DNA of 64,000 nt from Quadrisphaera sp. INWT6 (GCF_015390235.1 NZ_VUOH01000001.1:248001-312000); one strand, 5' to 3'; positions 26,121 through 35,042 are shown, counted from the stretch's first letter. The notes: a model not told the origin generated them from the letters alone. Made by a program: numbers and translations.

Positions 26121-27322
26121 GCCCCCTCGCCCTCGTCACCGCCGGACTGGTGCTCGTCTCGGTCCTGGTGCTGGCGCTGGCCGTCGCGATCGCCGTGGTC
26201 CGCGCCGTGCGCGCCCGCCGGGCCGCCCGCGCCCGCGCCGTCGCCGAGCCGCTGCGCCCGCTGCTGCTGGAGGTCGCCGTGGGGGAGGGCCCCGAGGCCG
26301 AGGACGCCGCCGCCGCGCTCGCGGCGCTGGACCCCACCGGCTGGCGCAGCGTGGAGCCCGCGGTCCTCGCGGTGCTCGGCAAGGTCCGCGGTGACGGCCA
26401 GCGGCTGCTGGTCGAGCTGCTCGCGGCCCGCGGCGTCGTCGCCGGCGCCCGCCGCGACCTGACCGCCCGCAGCGCCGTGCGCCGCGCGACCGCCGCCGAG
26501 CTCCTCGGCGCCGCCGGGTACGCCCCCGCGGTGGCCGAGCTCGCTGCGCTGCTGCGCGACGGCGACCCGGAGGTGCGGCTCGTGGCGGCCCGCGCCCTGG
26601 GGCGCGCCGGCGCTCCCGGCGCCGTCGGCACCGGCGTCGAGGAGGCGCCGCGCGCTGCGGCCACCGCGCTGCTCGCCTCGCTCGCGGGTGCCCGGCCGGC
26701 GGCCCCGCCCGACGTCGTCGCCCGCTCCCTGCTGCTCGTCGGCACCCCGGCCGCACCCGCGCTCCTGGCGGCGCTGGCCGCGCCCGAGCCCCTCGTGCGC
26801 CTCACCGCCGCCGAGGTGCTCGGCCGCCTGGGCGCCACCACCGCCGCTCCCGCCCTGGAGGACCTCGTGCTGCGCGACCCCGTGGACGCCGTCCGCGTCC
26901 GCTCCGCCGCCGCCCTGGGCCGCCTCGGGGTGCCGTCGGCGACCTCCGCGCTGCGCGCCGCGACCACCCCGGCCACCGCCTCGGCGGTGCGCCGCGCCGC
27001 CGTCCGCTCCCTGGGGGAGGTCGGCGACCCGTCGTCCCTGCGCTGCCTGTGGGGCCTGCTGGACGACGCCGACGGCGGCGTCGCCGACGCGGCGGCCGCG
27101 GCCCTGCTCGGTCTGGGCGCCCCGGGCGTCCGCCTGCTCGCGCAGGTGTCGTCGCAGGGGGCCTCGGCCTCGGCGGCGGCCGTCGCGCGCGCCCACGAGG
27201 TGGTGACGTGCGCCGTCGCGGCGGAGGTCATGCCGCCGGCCGGCCTGGCCGAGGTCGAGGCCGTCCTCGCCGACGTGCTCGCGCGGGCCTCCCGCGGGGC
27301 GGCCGCGGAGGTGGCGGCGTGA
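26117..27322 (+). CDS. Membrane-anchored HEAT-repeat protein
   Basis: The 401-residue protein has one N-terminal membrane helix (ALVTAGLVLVSVLVLALAVA, about 4-24) followed by a basic stretch and a cytoplasmic all-helical domain. HEAT/PBS-lyase-type repeats are visible as VRRATAAELLGAAG, VRLVAARALGRAG, VRLTAAEVLGRLG, VRVRSAAALGRLG and VRRAAVRSLGEVG. Such repeats are protein-protein scaffolds. The GTG start overlaps the receiver stop and its stop overlaps the glycosyltransferase start. I infer an adaptor between the phosphorylated receiver and the synthase; no enzymatic motif is seen. Confidence 0.88.
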   Translation: MSPLALVTAGLVLVSVLVLALAVAIAVVRAVRARRAARARAVAEPLRPLLLEVAVGEGPEAEDAAAALAALDPTGWRSVEPAVLAVLGKVRGDGQRLLVELLAARGVVAGARRDLTARSAVRRATAAELLGAAGYAPAVAELAALLRDGDPEVRLVAARALGRAGAPGAVGTGVEEAPRAAATALLASLAGARPAAPPDVVARSLLLVGTPAAPALLAALAAPEPLVRLTAAEVLGRLGATTAAPALEDLVLRDPVDAVRVRSAAALGRLGVPSATSALRAATTPATASAVRRAAVRSLGEVGDPSSLRCLWGLLDDADGGVADAAAAALLGLGAPGVRLLAQVSSQGASASAAAVARAHEVVTCAVAAEVMPPAGLAEVEAVLADVLARASRGAAAEVAA

Positions 27323-28923
27323 GCGGCGCCGACGTCCTCGGCCTGCTGGCCGACCTGGCCGGCCCGCTGGCGCTGCTGCGGCCCGAGCCCTCCACCTGGG
27401 GGCTGTTCGGCCACACGGTGCGCGGCACCGTCGTGGTGCTCGTGCAGCTGCTGGCCTGGCCGGTGCTGCTGTACGTCCTCGCCATCAACTCCAGCTACCT
27501 CGTGCTCATCGGCCTCGCGGGCGCCGACATGGGCCGCTACCTGCGGCGCGCGCGGATCCGCGGCGTGGAGGACGCGAGCGCGTCCCCGCTGACGCAGTCG
27601 GTGTCCGTGGTCATGCCGGCCTTCGACGAGGAGGCCTCCGTGGTGGGCTCGGTGAGCGCGATGCTCGCGCTGCGCCACCCCCGCCACGAGGTGGTCGTCG
27701 TCGACGACGGCTCCACCGACGCGACCTTCGCGCTGCTGCGCGAGGCCTTCGACCTGGTCGAGGTCCCGCGGCGCCTGCCGGCCGACGTGCCGGTGCGCGG
27801 CGCCGTCCGCAGCGTCCACGTGCCCCGCGGCGGGCGCTCCCCGCTGGTCGTGGTCCGCAAGGACAACGGCGGCCGCGCCGACGCCGTCAACGCCGGCATC
27901 AACGCCGCGCGCCACGAGCTGGTCTGCATCACCGACGCCGACTCCGTGCTCGACCCCGACGCGCTGCTGACCGTGAGCCGCCCCTTCGCCGACGACCCGC
28001 TGCGCGTCGTCGCGACCGGGGGGGCGGTCCGCGCCGTCAACGGCTCCGAGCTGGTCGGCGGCCGCGTCGTCGGCGTCCGCATGCCCAGCGGGTGGACGGC
28101 GCGGTTCCAGGTGGTCGAGTACCTGCGCGCGTTCTGCGTGGGCCGGGCCGGCTGGTCGCGGCTGCAGTCGCTGGTGCTCATCTCCGGGGCGTTCGGCATG
28201 TACCGCCGCGACGTGCTGGTGGAGGTCGGTGGCCTGGACGCCACCTGCATCGGCGAGGACTTCGAGCTGACCCTGCGGCTGCACCGGTACATGCGCGAGG
28301 CGGGCCGCGACCACCGCGTCGTGTTCGTCCCCGAGCCGGCCAGCTGGACCGAGGTGCCCGCCACCGCGGCCGTCCTCGCGCGCCAGCGCCGCCGCTGGCA
28401 GCGCGGGCTCGCCGAGACCCTGTGGCGACACCGCCGCATGGTCGGCAACCCCCGCTACGGCCGCATCGGGCTGCTCGCCCTGCCCTACTACGTGCTCTTC
28501 GAGCTGGTGGCCCCGGTCGTCGAGCTGGTCGGCGTCGTCCTCACCCCGCTCGCGGTGGGCCTCGGCGTCGTCCCGTGGGAGGCCGCGCTGCTGCTCATGG
28601 CGCTCTGCTACGGGTACGCCGTCGTCGTCACCGTCGCGGCCCTGCTGGTGGAGGAGCTCTCGTTCCACCGGTCCCAGCGCTGGCGCGACCTCGGCCGCGG
28701 CCTGGCGGCGGCGGTGCTGGAGAACTTCGGCCACCGCCAGCTCACCGCGCTGTGGCGCGTGCAGGGCCTGTGGTCGCTGCTGCGCGGCCAGCGCCAGGTG
28801 TGGGGCGCCATGGACCGCCAGGGCCTCGCCGCGGCGGGCGCGCCCTCGCAGGTGCGCCTCCCCGACACGGCGCAGCTGGCCGGCCCCGTCCGCCGGCGCG
28901 CCGGCTCGGAGGTCCTGAGGTGA
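27319..28923 (+). CDS. Processive family 2 glycosyltransferase (BcsA/NodC-like membrane synthase)
   Basis: The 534-residue protein has N-terminal membrane helices (VVVLVQLLAWPVLLYVLAIN), a cytoplasmic GT2 domain and C-terminal helices. The set for a processive beta-glycan synthase is present: Asp129-Asp130 (VVVDDGSTD), Asp206-Ala-Asp208 (CITDADS), Glu313-Asp314 (CIGEDFE) and Gln356-Arg-Arg-Arg-Trp360 (the Q/RxxRW motif). It should polymerise and export a homopolymer (cellulose-, chitin- or hyaluronan-like; the product is not predictable). No PilZ domain or cyclic-di-GMP site is seen, and no BcsB or deacetylase partner lies nearby. Regulation by the flanking kinase-receiver genes is inferred. 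Confidence 0.92.
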   Translation: MSGADVLGLLADLAGPLALLRPEPSTWGLFGHTVRGTVVVLVQLLAWPVLLYVLAINSSYLVLIGLAGADMGRYLRRARIRGVEDASASPLTQSVSVVMPAFDEEASVVGSVSAMLALRHPRHEVVVVDDGSTDATFALLREAFDLVEVPRRLPADVPVRGAVRSVHVPRGGRSPLVVVRKDNGGRADAVNAGINAARHELVCITDADSVLDPDALLTVSRPFADDPLRVVATGGAVRAVNGSELVGGRVVGVRMPSGWTARFQVVEYLRAFCVGRAGWSRLQSLVLISGAFGMYRRDVLVEVGGLDATCIGEDFELTLRLHRYMREAGRDHRVVFVPEPASWTEVPATAAVLARQRRRWQRGLAETLWRHRRMVGNPRYGRIGLLALPYYVLFELVAPVVELVGVVLTPLAVGLGVVPWEAALLLMALCYGYAVVVTVAALLVEELSFHRSQRWRDLGRGLAAAVLENFGHRQLTALWRVQGLWSLLRGQRQVWGAMDRQGLAAAGAPSQVRLPDTAQLAGPVRRRAGSEVLR

Positions 28924-30959
28924 CCCGCGCGGGGACCCGCCGGCGCTGCGTCGGCGGCCGGTCGGCCGCCGTCGGCCTGCGGTCCTGGCTCGCGGTGCTC
29001 GTCGTCCTGCTCGTGGCGGTCGCCGGGGCCGGGGGCGCGGCTCTGGTCGTCAGCGACGCGCACAGCGCCGAGGCCGCCCGCCTCGGTGCGCTGGCCAGCG
29101 CCAGCACCGACCTGGTGCTGGCCGCCTCCGACGCCGGCGCCGCCGGGGGGCGCGAGGCGCAGCTGGCGCGCGTGGAGGAGGCCTCGGCCGCCGCCGCGGC
29201 GCTCGCCGTCGGCGCCGCCGAGCGCGCCGCCGTGCAGCGCGAGGCCGGCGAGGCCCGTGCCTGGGTGCGCGCCGTGGGCGCTGCTCCGGGGGGCGCAGGG
29301 GTCGCGGGGGCCGCGGGGGCGTCGCGCCCCGGCCCCGGCGCGGGCCCGGTGGCGCTGCTGACCGCGCACCAGGACCTGGTCGACGCCGTCGCGCAGGAGG
29401 CCTCCGCCCTGCACGAGCGCGAGGAGGGGGCGCGCAGCGCCTCCCTGGCCGTGGTCGGCCTCGTCCTCGCCGGTGCGCTCGGGCTGACGCTGCTGCTGGC
29501 CGTCCGCGTGCGCCGCGGCCTGGTCGAGCCGCTGGCCGACGTCGCCGAGGTGCTCGGCGGCCTCACCGCCGGCGACCACGACCGGCGCGCCGTCGCCGAC
29601 CGCGGCCCCGCGGAGGTCCGCGCCGTGGCCCGCTGGGTCAACGCCCTCGCCGACCAGGGCGACCTCGCCCGCTCGGCGCAGGAGCGCGCCGGCCGGCTGC
29701 GCCGCCTGGCCACGGAGGTGGGGCGCCTCGCCCGGGACCCCGTGGCCCCGGAGGAGTCGCTGGCCGAGGCGCTGCGGCTGCTCGGCGAGGGCGCCGGCGT
29801 CGACCGCGCGTGGGTGCGCCTCGCCGACGACGACCCGGTGGCCCTGCACGCCAGCTGGGCCCGTCCCGGCCTCCCGCCGGTCTCCGAGGACCTCGGCCGG
29901 CACGCCGGGGAGCTGGGTCGCTGGCTGCAGGAGGCCTGGGACGCCCAGAGCCAGTTCGTGGTCGACGACCTGCGCGCGCACAGCGAGGGCGGCGAGTCCT
30001 CCGCGGGCTCCCGCGACCTCCTGGCGCGCACCGGCGCCCGGGCGGCCGTCGTCGTCCCGGTCGGCGCCGGCGAGGCCGCCGTGGGCGCCCTCGTGGTGAC
30101 CTGCCACGACGGGCCCCGCACCTGGACCGACGAGGAGGTGGCCCTGCTGCGCTCGGTGGCCGCCGACCTCGGGCGCGCCACCGTGGTGGCCCGCCTGCTG
30201 CACGACTCCGAGCAGCTGGTCGAGCGGCTCCGCGAGCTCGACGTGCGCAAGACGACCTTCCTGGCCACCGTCTCCCACGAGCTGCGCACCCCGCTGACCA
30301 GCATCGCCGGCTACGTCGAGCTGCTGCGCGAGGGCGGGGCGGGGGAGGTCAGCGACGGCGTCGACAGGATGCTGGCGGTGGTCGAGCGGAACACGGTGCG
30401 CCTGCGCGTGCTCATCGAGGACCTGCTCGCCCTGTCGAAGGTCGAGGACGGCGCTCCCCGCGGGGTGCACCAGCCCGTGGCGCTGGGAGACCTGGTCCGC
30501 GACGTCGTGACCCAGCACCGCGGCGCCGCCGGGGACGGCGGCCTGGTGCTGGAGGTGGAGATCGACCTCGACGCCGAGCTCGTCGGCGCGCTGCAGGTGC
30601 ACGGCGACGCCGCGTCGCTGCGGCGGGCCGTGGCGGGCCTGGTGTCCAACGCCGTGAAGTTCACCCCCGCCGGCGGGCGGGTGTGGGTGAGGGCGCGCTC
30701 CGAGGACGCGCGCGCCGTCGTCGAGGTCGTCGACACCGGCATCGGCATCCCCGAGGCGGAGCAGGGCGGTCTGTTCACCCGCTTCTTCCGGGCCACCAAC
30801 GCCAGCGCCCTGGAGGTCCCGGGCGCCGGTCTGGGGCTGGCCATCGCGCGCTCCGTGGTGGAGCACCACGACGGCCGGGTGCTCATCACCTCGGTGCTGG
30901 GGGAGGGGACGACGGCGAGGGTCGAGCTGCCCCTGCCCGTGCTGTCGCCCGCGGGCTGA
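28920..30959 (+). CDS. Membrane sensor histidine kinase (HAMP-GAF-HisKA-HATPase)
   Basis: The 679-residue kinase has helix 1 (SWLAVLVVLLVAVAGAGGAA, about 22-41), an extracytoplasmic helical region of about 130 residues, helix 2 (LAVVGLVLAGALGLTLLLAV, about 178-197), HAMP (VEPLADVAEVLGGLTAGDHD), a GAF domain (about 270-430), HisKA with His453 (TVSHELRTPLTS) and a HATPase with VDTGIGIP and GAGLGLAIA. The GTG start overlaps the synthase stop. It is probably the second input to the receiver at 25746. The sensor region resembles four-helix-bundle sensors, but the ligand is unknown. Confidence 0.93.
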   Translation: MTRAGTRRRCVGGRSAAVGLRSWLAVLVVLLVAVAGAGGAALVVSDAHSAEAARLGALASASTDLVLAASDAGAAGGREAQLARVEEASAAAAALAVGAAERAAVQREAGEARAWVRAVGAAPGGAGVAGAAGASRPGPGAGPVALLTAHQDLVDAVAQEASALHEREEGARSASLAVVGLVLAGALGLTLLLAVRVRRGLVEPLADVAEVLGGLTAGDHDRRAVADRGPAEVRAVARWVNALADQGDLARSAQERAGRLRRLATEVGRLARDPVAPEESLAEALRLLGEGAGVDRAWVRLADDDPVALHASWARPGLPPVSEDLGRHAGELGRWLQEAWDAQSQFVVDDLRAHSEGGESSAGSRDLLARTGARAAVVVPVGAGEAAVGALVVTCHDGPRTWTDEEVALLRSVAADLGRATVVARLLHDSEQLVERLRELDVRKTTFLATVSHELRTPLTSIAGYVELLREGGAGEVSDGVDRMLAVVERNTVRLRVLIEDLLALSKVEDGAPRGVHQPVALGDLVRDVVTQHRGAAGDGGLVLEVEIDLDAELVGALQVHGDAASLRRAVAGLVSNAVKFTPAGGRVWVRARSEDARAVVEVVDTGIGIPEAEQGGLFTRFFRATNASALEVPGAGLGLAIARSVVEHHDGRVLITSVLGEGTTARVELPLPVLSPAG

Positions 30960-30963
30960 GGGC

Positions 30964-32541
30964 TCAGGCCGCCGAGCCGGCCGTGGCCCGCGCCGCGCGG
31001 ACCAGGTCCAGCGGGTCGGCGGTGGTGCCGAAGCGCTGCCGCAGCACCCGCCGCGCCGCGTGCACCCCGTTCATGCCGGTCACCGCGGGGCCGGGGGGCG
31101 TGGCGGCGCCGCACAGGTGCACCTCCTCCGGCAGCCCGGACGCGTCACCGCCGGAGCGCCGCAGCCGCACGCGGCCCGGGTCCCACGCGGGCAGGGGGCG
31201 CATCGCCAGCTGCCACGGCGTCACCGCGCCGGCCGCGATGTCGCCGCCGGGCATGCTCGCGTTCTGCTGTCCGATCATCGAGGCCGTCGTGGTGGTCGTG
31301 TGGAGCACCAGGTCGCGGAAGCCCGGCGCGAAGCGCTCCACCTGCGCGGTCACCTCCTCGGCCAGGTCGCGGCGGGACCCGTGCGGGACGTGCGCGTAGG
31401 TCCACAGGGTCTGCGCCCCGCCGGGGGCGCGGGTCGGGTCGACCACGCCGGGCTGCACCACGATCGTGAACGGGTTCGGCGAGTGCCGCCCCGCGGCGAC
31501 CTCCCGCTCACTGGCCAGCACCTGCGCCCGGGTGCCGCCCAGGTGCAGGGTGCCCGCGCGCTCGAGCCCCGGCGCCGTCCACGGCACCGGGCCGGACAGG
31601 GCGAAGTCGACCTTGCAGACCGCCCCGCCGTAGCGGTAGCGGCGCAGCGCGGCGGCCACCGGCGCGGGCAGCGCGTCACCGGCGAGCTCGAGCAGCCCGC
31701 TCGGGGCGACGTCGAGCAGCACGGCGCGAGCCCGGGGGAGCTCCCGCAGGTCGCGGACCCGGTGCCCCAGCACGACCCGGCCGCCGAGGCGCTCGACCTC
31801 GGCCACGAGCGCGTCGGTGAGCGCCTGCGTGCCGCCGCGCACCACCGGCCAGCCACCGGCGTGCGCCATCGCCGCGAGGTACAGCCCGGCGCCGGCCGAG
31901 GCCAGCGTCCGCGGGTCGGCGATGTTGTGCGCCGAGGCGCCGGTGAGCAGCGCCGGCGCGGCGTCGTCCCGGAAGCGCGCGTCCCACAGCGGAGAGCCCT
32001 GCTCCAGCGCGCGCAGGCCCAGCCTGACGGCTGTGGCGGCGGTGCCGGTGAGTCCCGCGGGCGTGCGGGGCACCGCGGGGAAGGTGCGCAGGTCGGACTG
32101 GGTCAGCGAGACGACCTCCTCGATGCGCTCCACCAGCGGACCCAGCAGCGACCGCCAGGCCCGGCCGTCGGCGCCGAGGCCCTCCGCGGTGGTGGCGAGG
32201 TCGCGGTGGGCCAGCCCTGCGCGTCCGCTGTCGAGCGGGTGCGCGAAGGGGATCTCGGGCTGCAGCCACTCCACGCCGGACGCCCCCAGGTCGAACGCGC
32301 GGAAGAAGGCGCTCGCGGCCCCCGCGGGGTGGGCGATCGAGCAGTGGTCGTGCCGGAAGCCCGGGAGCGTCATCTCCAGGGTGCGCGCCCCGCCGCCCGG
32401 GCCCTCGGCGGCTTCGTGGACCTCCACGGAGAGGCCGGCGCTGGCCAGGCACACCGCAGCGGACAGCCCGTTCGGGCCGGAGCCCACGACGACGACGTCG
32501 ACCTCGGTGCGTCCGCCGGGCCCGGTCGCGGGAGTGCTCAC
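30964..32541 (-). CDS. Phytoene-desaturase-like FAD-dependent oxidoreductase
   Basis: The 525-residue protein starts with the dinucleotide-binding VDVVVVGSGPNGLSAAVCLA and has the ending HLCGAATPPGPAVTGMNGVHAARRVL typical of CrtI-like NAD(P)/FAD amine-oxidase-superfamily proteins. No other carotenoid gene is near, so the substrate is unclear. The GTG at 32541 is chosen because the Rossmann strand begins about 15 residues later. Its start is divergent from ppx, 28 bases away, so their promoters overlap. It converges with the histidine kinase gene (gap 4 bases). Confidence 0.88.
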   Translation of the reverse strand: MSTPATGPGGRTEVDVVVVGSGPNGLSAAVCLASAGLSVEVHEAAEGPGGGARTLEMTLPGFRHDHCSIAHPAGAASAFFRAFDLGASGVEWLQPEIPFAHPLDSGRAGLAHRDLATTAEGLGADGRAWRSLLGPLVERIEEVVSLTQSDLRTFPAVPRTPAGLTGTAATAVRLGLRALEQGSPLWDARFRDDAAPALLTGASAHNIADPRTLASAGAGLYLAAMAHAGGWPVVRGGTQALTDALVAEVERLGGRVVLGHRVRDLRELPRARAVLLDVAPSGLLELAGDALPAPVAAALRRYRYGGAVCKVDFALSGPVPWTAPGLERAGTLHLGGTRAQVLASEREVAAGRHSPNPFTIVVQPGVVDPTRAPGGAQTLWTYAHVPHGSRRDLAEEVTAQVERFAPGFRDLVLHTTTTTASMIGQQNASMPGGDIAAGAVTPWQLAMRPLPAWDPGRVRLRRSGGDASGLPEEVHLCGAATPPGPAVTGMNGVHAARRVLRQRFGTTADPLDLVRAARATAGSAA

Positions 32542-32569
32542 CCCGTCGAGGCTAGGCGCGGATGGGACG

Positions 32570-33568
32570 ATGGGCCCTGTGGAACAGCCCCGGCCCGTGC
32601 GCGTGGCCGCCGTCGACTGCGGCACCAACTCCCTGCGGCTGCTGGTCGCCGACGTCGTGCTCGAGGGTGCGTCCGCCCGGCTGACCGACGTGGTCCGCAC
32701 GATGGAGGTGGTCCGGCTCGGCCAGGGCGTCGACCGGACCGGGGCCTTCGCCCCCGAGGCCCTGGAGCGGACCCTCGCGGCGACCGCCCGGGTGCGCGAG
32801 GCGCTGCTGGAGCACGGCGTGCCGCTGGACGCCGCCCACGTGCGCTTCGTGGCGACGTCGGCCAGCCGCGACGCGAGCAACGCGCACCTGCTGGTCGACG
32901 GCGTCCGCGAGCTCCTCGGCGTGGCCCCGGAGGTCATCAGCGGGTCGGAGGAGGCGGGCCTGAGCTTCCTCGGCGCCACCGGCGAGCTGCACGGTGCGCA
33001 CGCCGGGCCGTTCCTGGTCTGCGACCTCGGCGGGGGCTCGACCGAGCTGGTCCTCGGCGACCGCGGCGTGGAGGCCGCCCGCTCCGTGGACGTCGGGTGC
33101 GTGCGCCTGCACGAGCGGCACGCGCTGTCCGACCCACCGACGCCGGGGCAGGTGGAGGCGGTGCGCGCCGACGTGCGCGCGGCCCTCGACCTCGCCGCGG
33201 CCGAGGTGCCGCTGGAGCGCACGCGCACCTTGGTGGGGGTCGCGGGCACCGTCACCACCGTCGCGGCGCACGTGCAGGGCCTGCCCTCGTACCTGCCCGA
33301 GCGCATCCACGGCGCCGTGCTGCCGGTGGCCGACGTCCTGGCCGCCTGCGACGAGCTGGTCGCGATGACCCGCGAGCAGCGCGCCGCGCTGGGGTTCATG
33401 CACCCCGGGCGCGTCGACGTCATCGGGTCCGGCGCGCTGGTGTGGCGCGAGGTGGTCGCGCGGGTGGCCGACCTGACGGGGACCGCCGAGGTCCTGGTCA
33501 GCGAGCACGACATCCTCGACGGCACCGCGATCGACCTGGCCCGCCGCGCGGCGGTGGCCTCCCCGTGA
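32570..33568 (+). CDS. ppx: Exopolyphosphatase/guanosine pentaphosphatase (Ppx/GppA)
   Basis: The 332-residue ASKHA-fold protein has VAAVDCGTNSLRLLVAD (phosphate 1), RFVATSASRDASNA, ISGSEEAGLSFLGA, LVCDLGGGSTELVLG (phosphate 2) and VGVAGTVTTVAA. It degrades polyphosphate and/or pppGpp. The start is ATG 32570 or GTG 32579; both have weak Shine-Dalgarno sequences. In most Actinobacteria this gene directly follows DUF501; here it is displaced by the inserted signalling block. The stop overlaps the next start (GTGA). Confidence 0.94.
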   Translation: MGPVEQPRPVRVAAVDCGTNSLRLLVADVVLEGASARLTDVVRTMEVVRLGQGVDRTGAFAPEALERTLAATARVREALLEHGVPLDAAHVRFVATSASRDASNAHLLVDGVRELLGVAPEVISGSEEAGLSFLGATGELHGAHAGPFLVCDLGGGSTELVLGDRGVEAARSVDVGCVRLHERHALSDPPTPGQVEAVRADVRAALDLAAAEVPLERTRTLVGVAGTVTTVAAHVQGLPSYLPERIHGAVLPVADVLAACDELVAMTREQRAALGFMHPGRVDVIGSGALVWREVVARVADLTGTAEVLVSEHDILDGTAIDLARRAAVASP

Positions 33569-34455
33569 CGAGCGCTACCGGCGCTACCGGCGCTGCCGGC
33601 GCCGCCGGCCCGGTGAGCACGACGACGGCGGCCGCACCCCCCGACCCGGCGCGTCCCGGCGGCGCGCTGCGGCTGGTCCCGTCGGTGCTGCTCGTGGTCG
33701 CCGGGGTGCTGGTCTTCGCCCTGGAGCAGCGGCCCGCGGGCTGGGCGGTGCTGGCGGCGGCGCTGGTGGCGGCCCTGGTCCTGGGGCGCCGCGAGCGCTC
33801 CTCGCTCGGTCGCGACCACGCCCTCGCCGTCCTGGGCACAGCCGTGATGAGCCTGGTGCCCGTCACCACCGACATCTCGTGGGCGCACATGACCTCGATG
33901 GGCGCCGCGATGGTCGTGGCCGTGGGGGCGCCGTACGCGCTGTCGCGGTGGGCCTTCCGCGACCACGCCATCCGGTTCCCGGTGGCCACGGGCCGCCGCT
34001 GGAGCCGCTTCGAGTGGTGGTGGCTCGCGGCCGTCGTCGTCCTCGGGTGGACGGCGCTGCCGTTCTACCTGGTCACCAGCGGGGTGTACGAGAACTGGCC
34101 GGCGGCGCGCACCGGGGGCGAGCTGTTCCGCCTCTTCCTGGGCACGAACGCGCTCGGCATCTGGGACGAGCTCTTCTTCATCTGCACCGTCTTCACGCTG
34201 CTGCGGCGCCACCACCCGGTGTGGCTGGCGAACCTGCTGCAGGCGGTGCTGTTCACCGCGTTCCTCTACGAGCTGGGCTTCCGCGAGTGGGGGCCGCTGC
34301 TGGTCTTCCCGTTCGCGCTGATCCAGGGCTTCACCTTCGCGACGACGCGCTCGCTCAGCTACGTGGTGGCGGTGCACCTGACCTTCGACGCGATCCTGTT
34401 CATGGTGCTGGTGCACGCCCACACGCGGGAGTGGTTCCCGCTCTTCCTGTACTGA
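33565..34455 (+). CDS. CPBP-like intramembrane protein
   Basis: The 296-residue protein has about eight hydrophobic segments. A short Ala/Gly/Thr tract coded by near-tandem GCTACCGGC repeats precedes an alternative start at 33613. The C-half has a CPBP-like arrangement: WDELFFICTVFTLLRR, FLYELGF and VAVHLTFDAILF. The canonical first motif EExxxR is reduced to DE without the Arg, so protease activity is uncertain. CPBP proteins include CAAX-type proteases and proteins without activity. It is coupled to ppx by a GTGA overlap. Confidence 0.72.
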   Translation: MTSATGATGAAGAAGPVSTTTAAAPPDPARPGGALRLVPSVLLVVAGVLVFALEQRPAGWAVLAAALVAALVLGRRERSSLGRDHALAVLGTAVMSLVPVTTDISWAHMTSMGAAMVVAVGAPYALSRWAFRDHAIRFPVATGRRWSRFEWWWLAAVVVLGWTALPFYLVTSGVYENWPAARTGGELFRLFLGTNALGIWDELFFICTVFTLLRRHHPVWLANLLQAVLFTAFLYELGFREWGPLLVFPFALIQGFTFATTRSLSYVVAVHLTFDAILFMVLVHAHTREWFPLFLY

Positions 34456-34507
34456 CCTCCCGCGCCGGTGGTGGCGCGCCGCCCCGCCGCCTCGCCGCCT
34501 CGCCGCC

Positions 34508-34621
34508 TCGCCAGGTGACCGCGGTCAGCGCCCCAGGTGTCCGCGGTCGGTCGCCGTGTCGACGGCCCAGGGAGCCACCTCGCCAGGTGACCGCGGTCAG
34601 CGCCCCGGGTGACCGCGGTCA
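34508..34621. repeat. Palindromic repeat cluster upstream of padR
   Basis: Two 41-base copies (34508-34548 and 34580-34620) differ at two positions. They contain three exact copies of the 12-bp palindrome TGACCGCGGTCA (34516-34527, 34588-34599, 34610-34621) and one variant, and the last is extended to a 16-bp palindrome (34608-34623). Just before are three 9-bp units CGCCGCCTC (about 34484-34510). The gap of 254 bases has no gene. It could be a mobile palindromic repeat or a set of operators for the PadR regulator. Confidence 0.75.
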
Positions 34622-34709
34622 CCTGGGAGTGAGGACGGGTGCGGCGGGATCTGCTTCCCCGGTGTGGCGTCGTCGACGGTAGCGCGCTTCGCGCAGTACT
34701 GTCCGTCGC

Positions 34710-35042
34710 GTGGATGCGACGCAGCTGCTCAAGGGGGTGCTCGACGCCGCCGTGCTCGCCGTCGTCGAGGACGACGACGGTTACGGCTACGACGTGGTGC
34801 GCAGGCTGCGCAGCGCCGGGCTCGAGGAGGTCGGCGACGCCTCCGTCTACGGCACCCTCCGGCGCCTCTACGCAGCCGGGGCGCTGAGCAGCTACGTGGT
34901 GCCCTCGGAGGAGGGGCCGCACCGCAAGTACTACGGGATCAACCCCCGCGGCCGGGAGCTGCTGGAGGCCCAGCGCAAGAGCTGGCGCGCCTTCTCCGAG
35001 ACCGTCGACCACCTGCTCGCGCCCGAGGAGAACTCCCGATGA
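34710..35042 (+). CDS. PadR-family transcriptional regulator
   Basis: The 110-residue winged-helix protein has the PadR pattern LKGVLDAAVLAVVEDDDGYGYDVV, then DASVYGTLRRLYAAGALSS and GPHRKYYGINPRG. It starts with GTG at 34710. A TACTGT at 34697-34702 is 7 nt from the start, so a leaderless transcript is possible. The stop overlaps the next gene (ATGA). PadR proteins of this kind repress a co-transcribed membrane-protein or transporter gene and their own promoter, often in response to envelope stress or small hydrophobic compounds. Confidence 0.92.
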   Translation: MDATQLLKGVLDAAVLAVVEDDDGYGYDVVRRLRSAGLEEVGDASVYGTLRRLYAAGALSSYVVPSEEGPHRKYYGINPRGRELLEAQRKSWRAFSETVDHLLAPEENSR

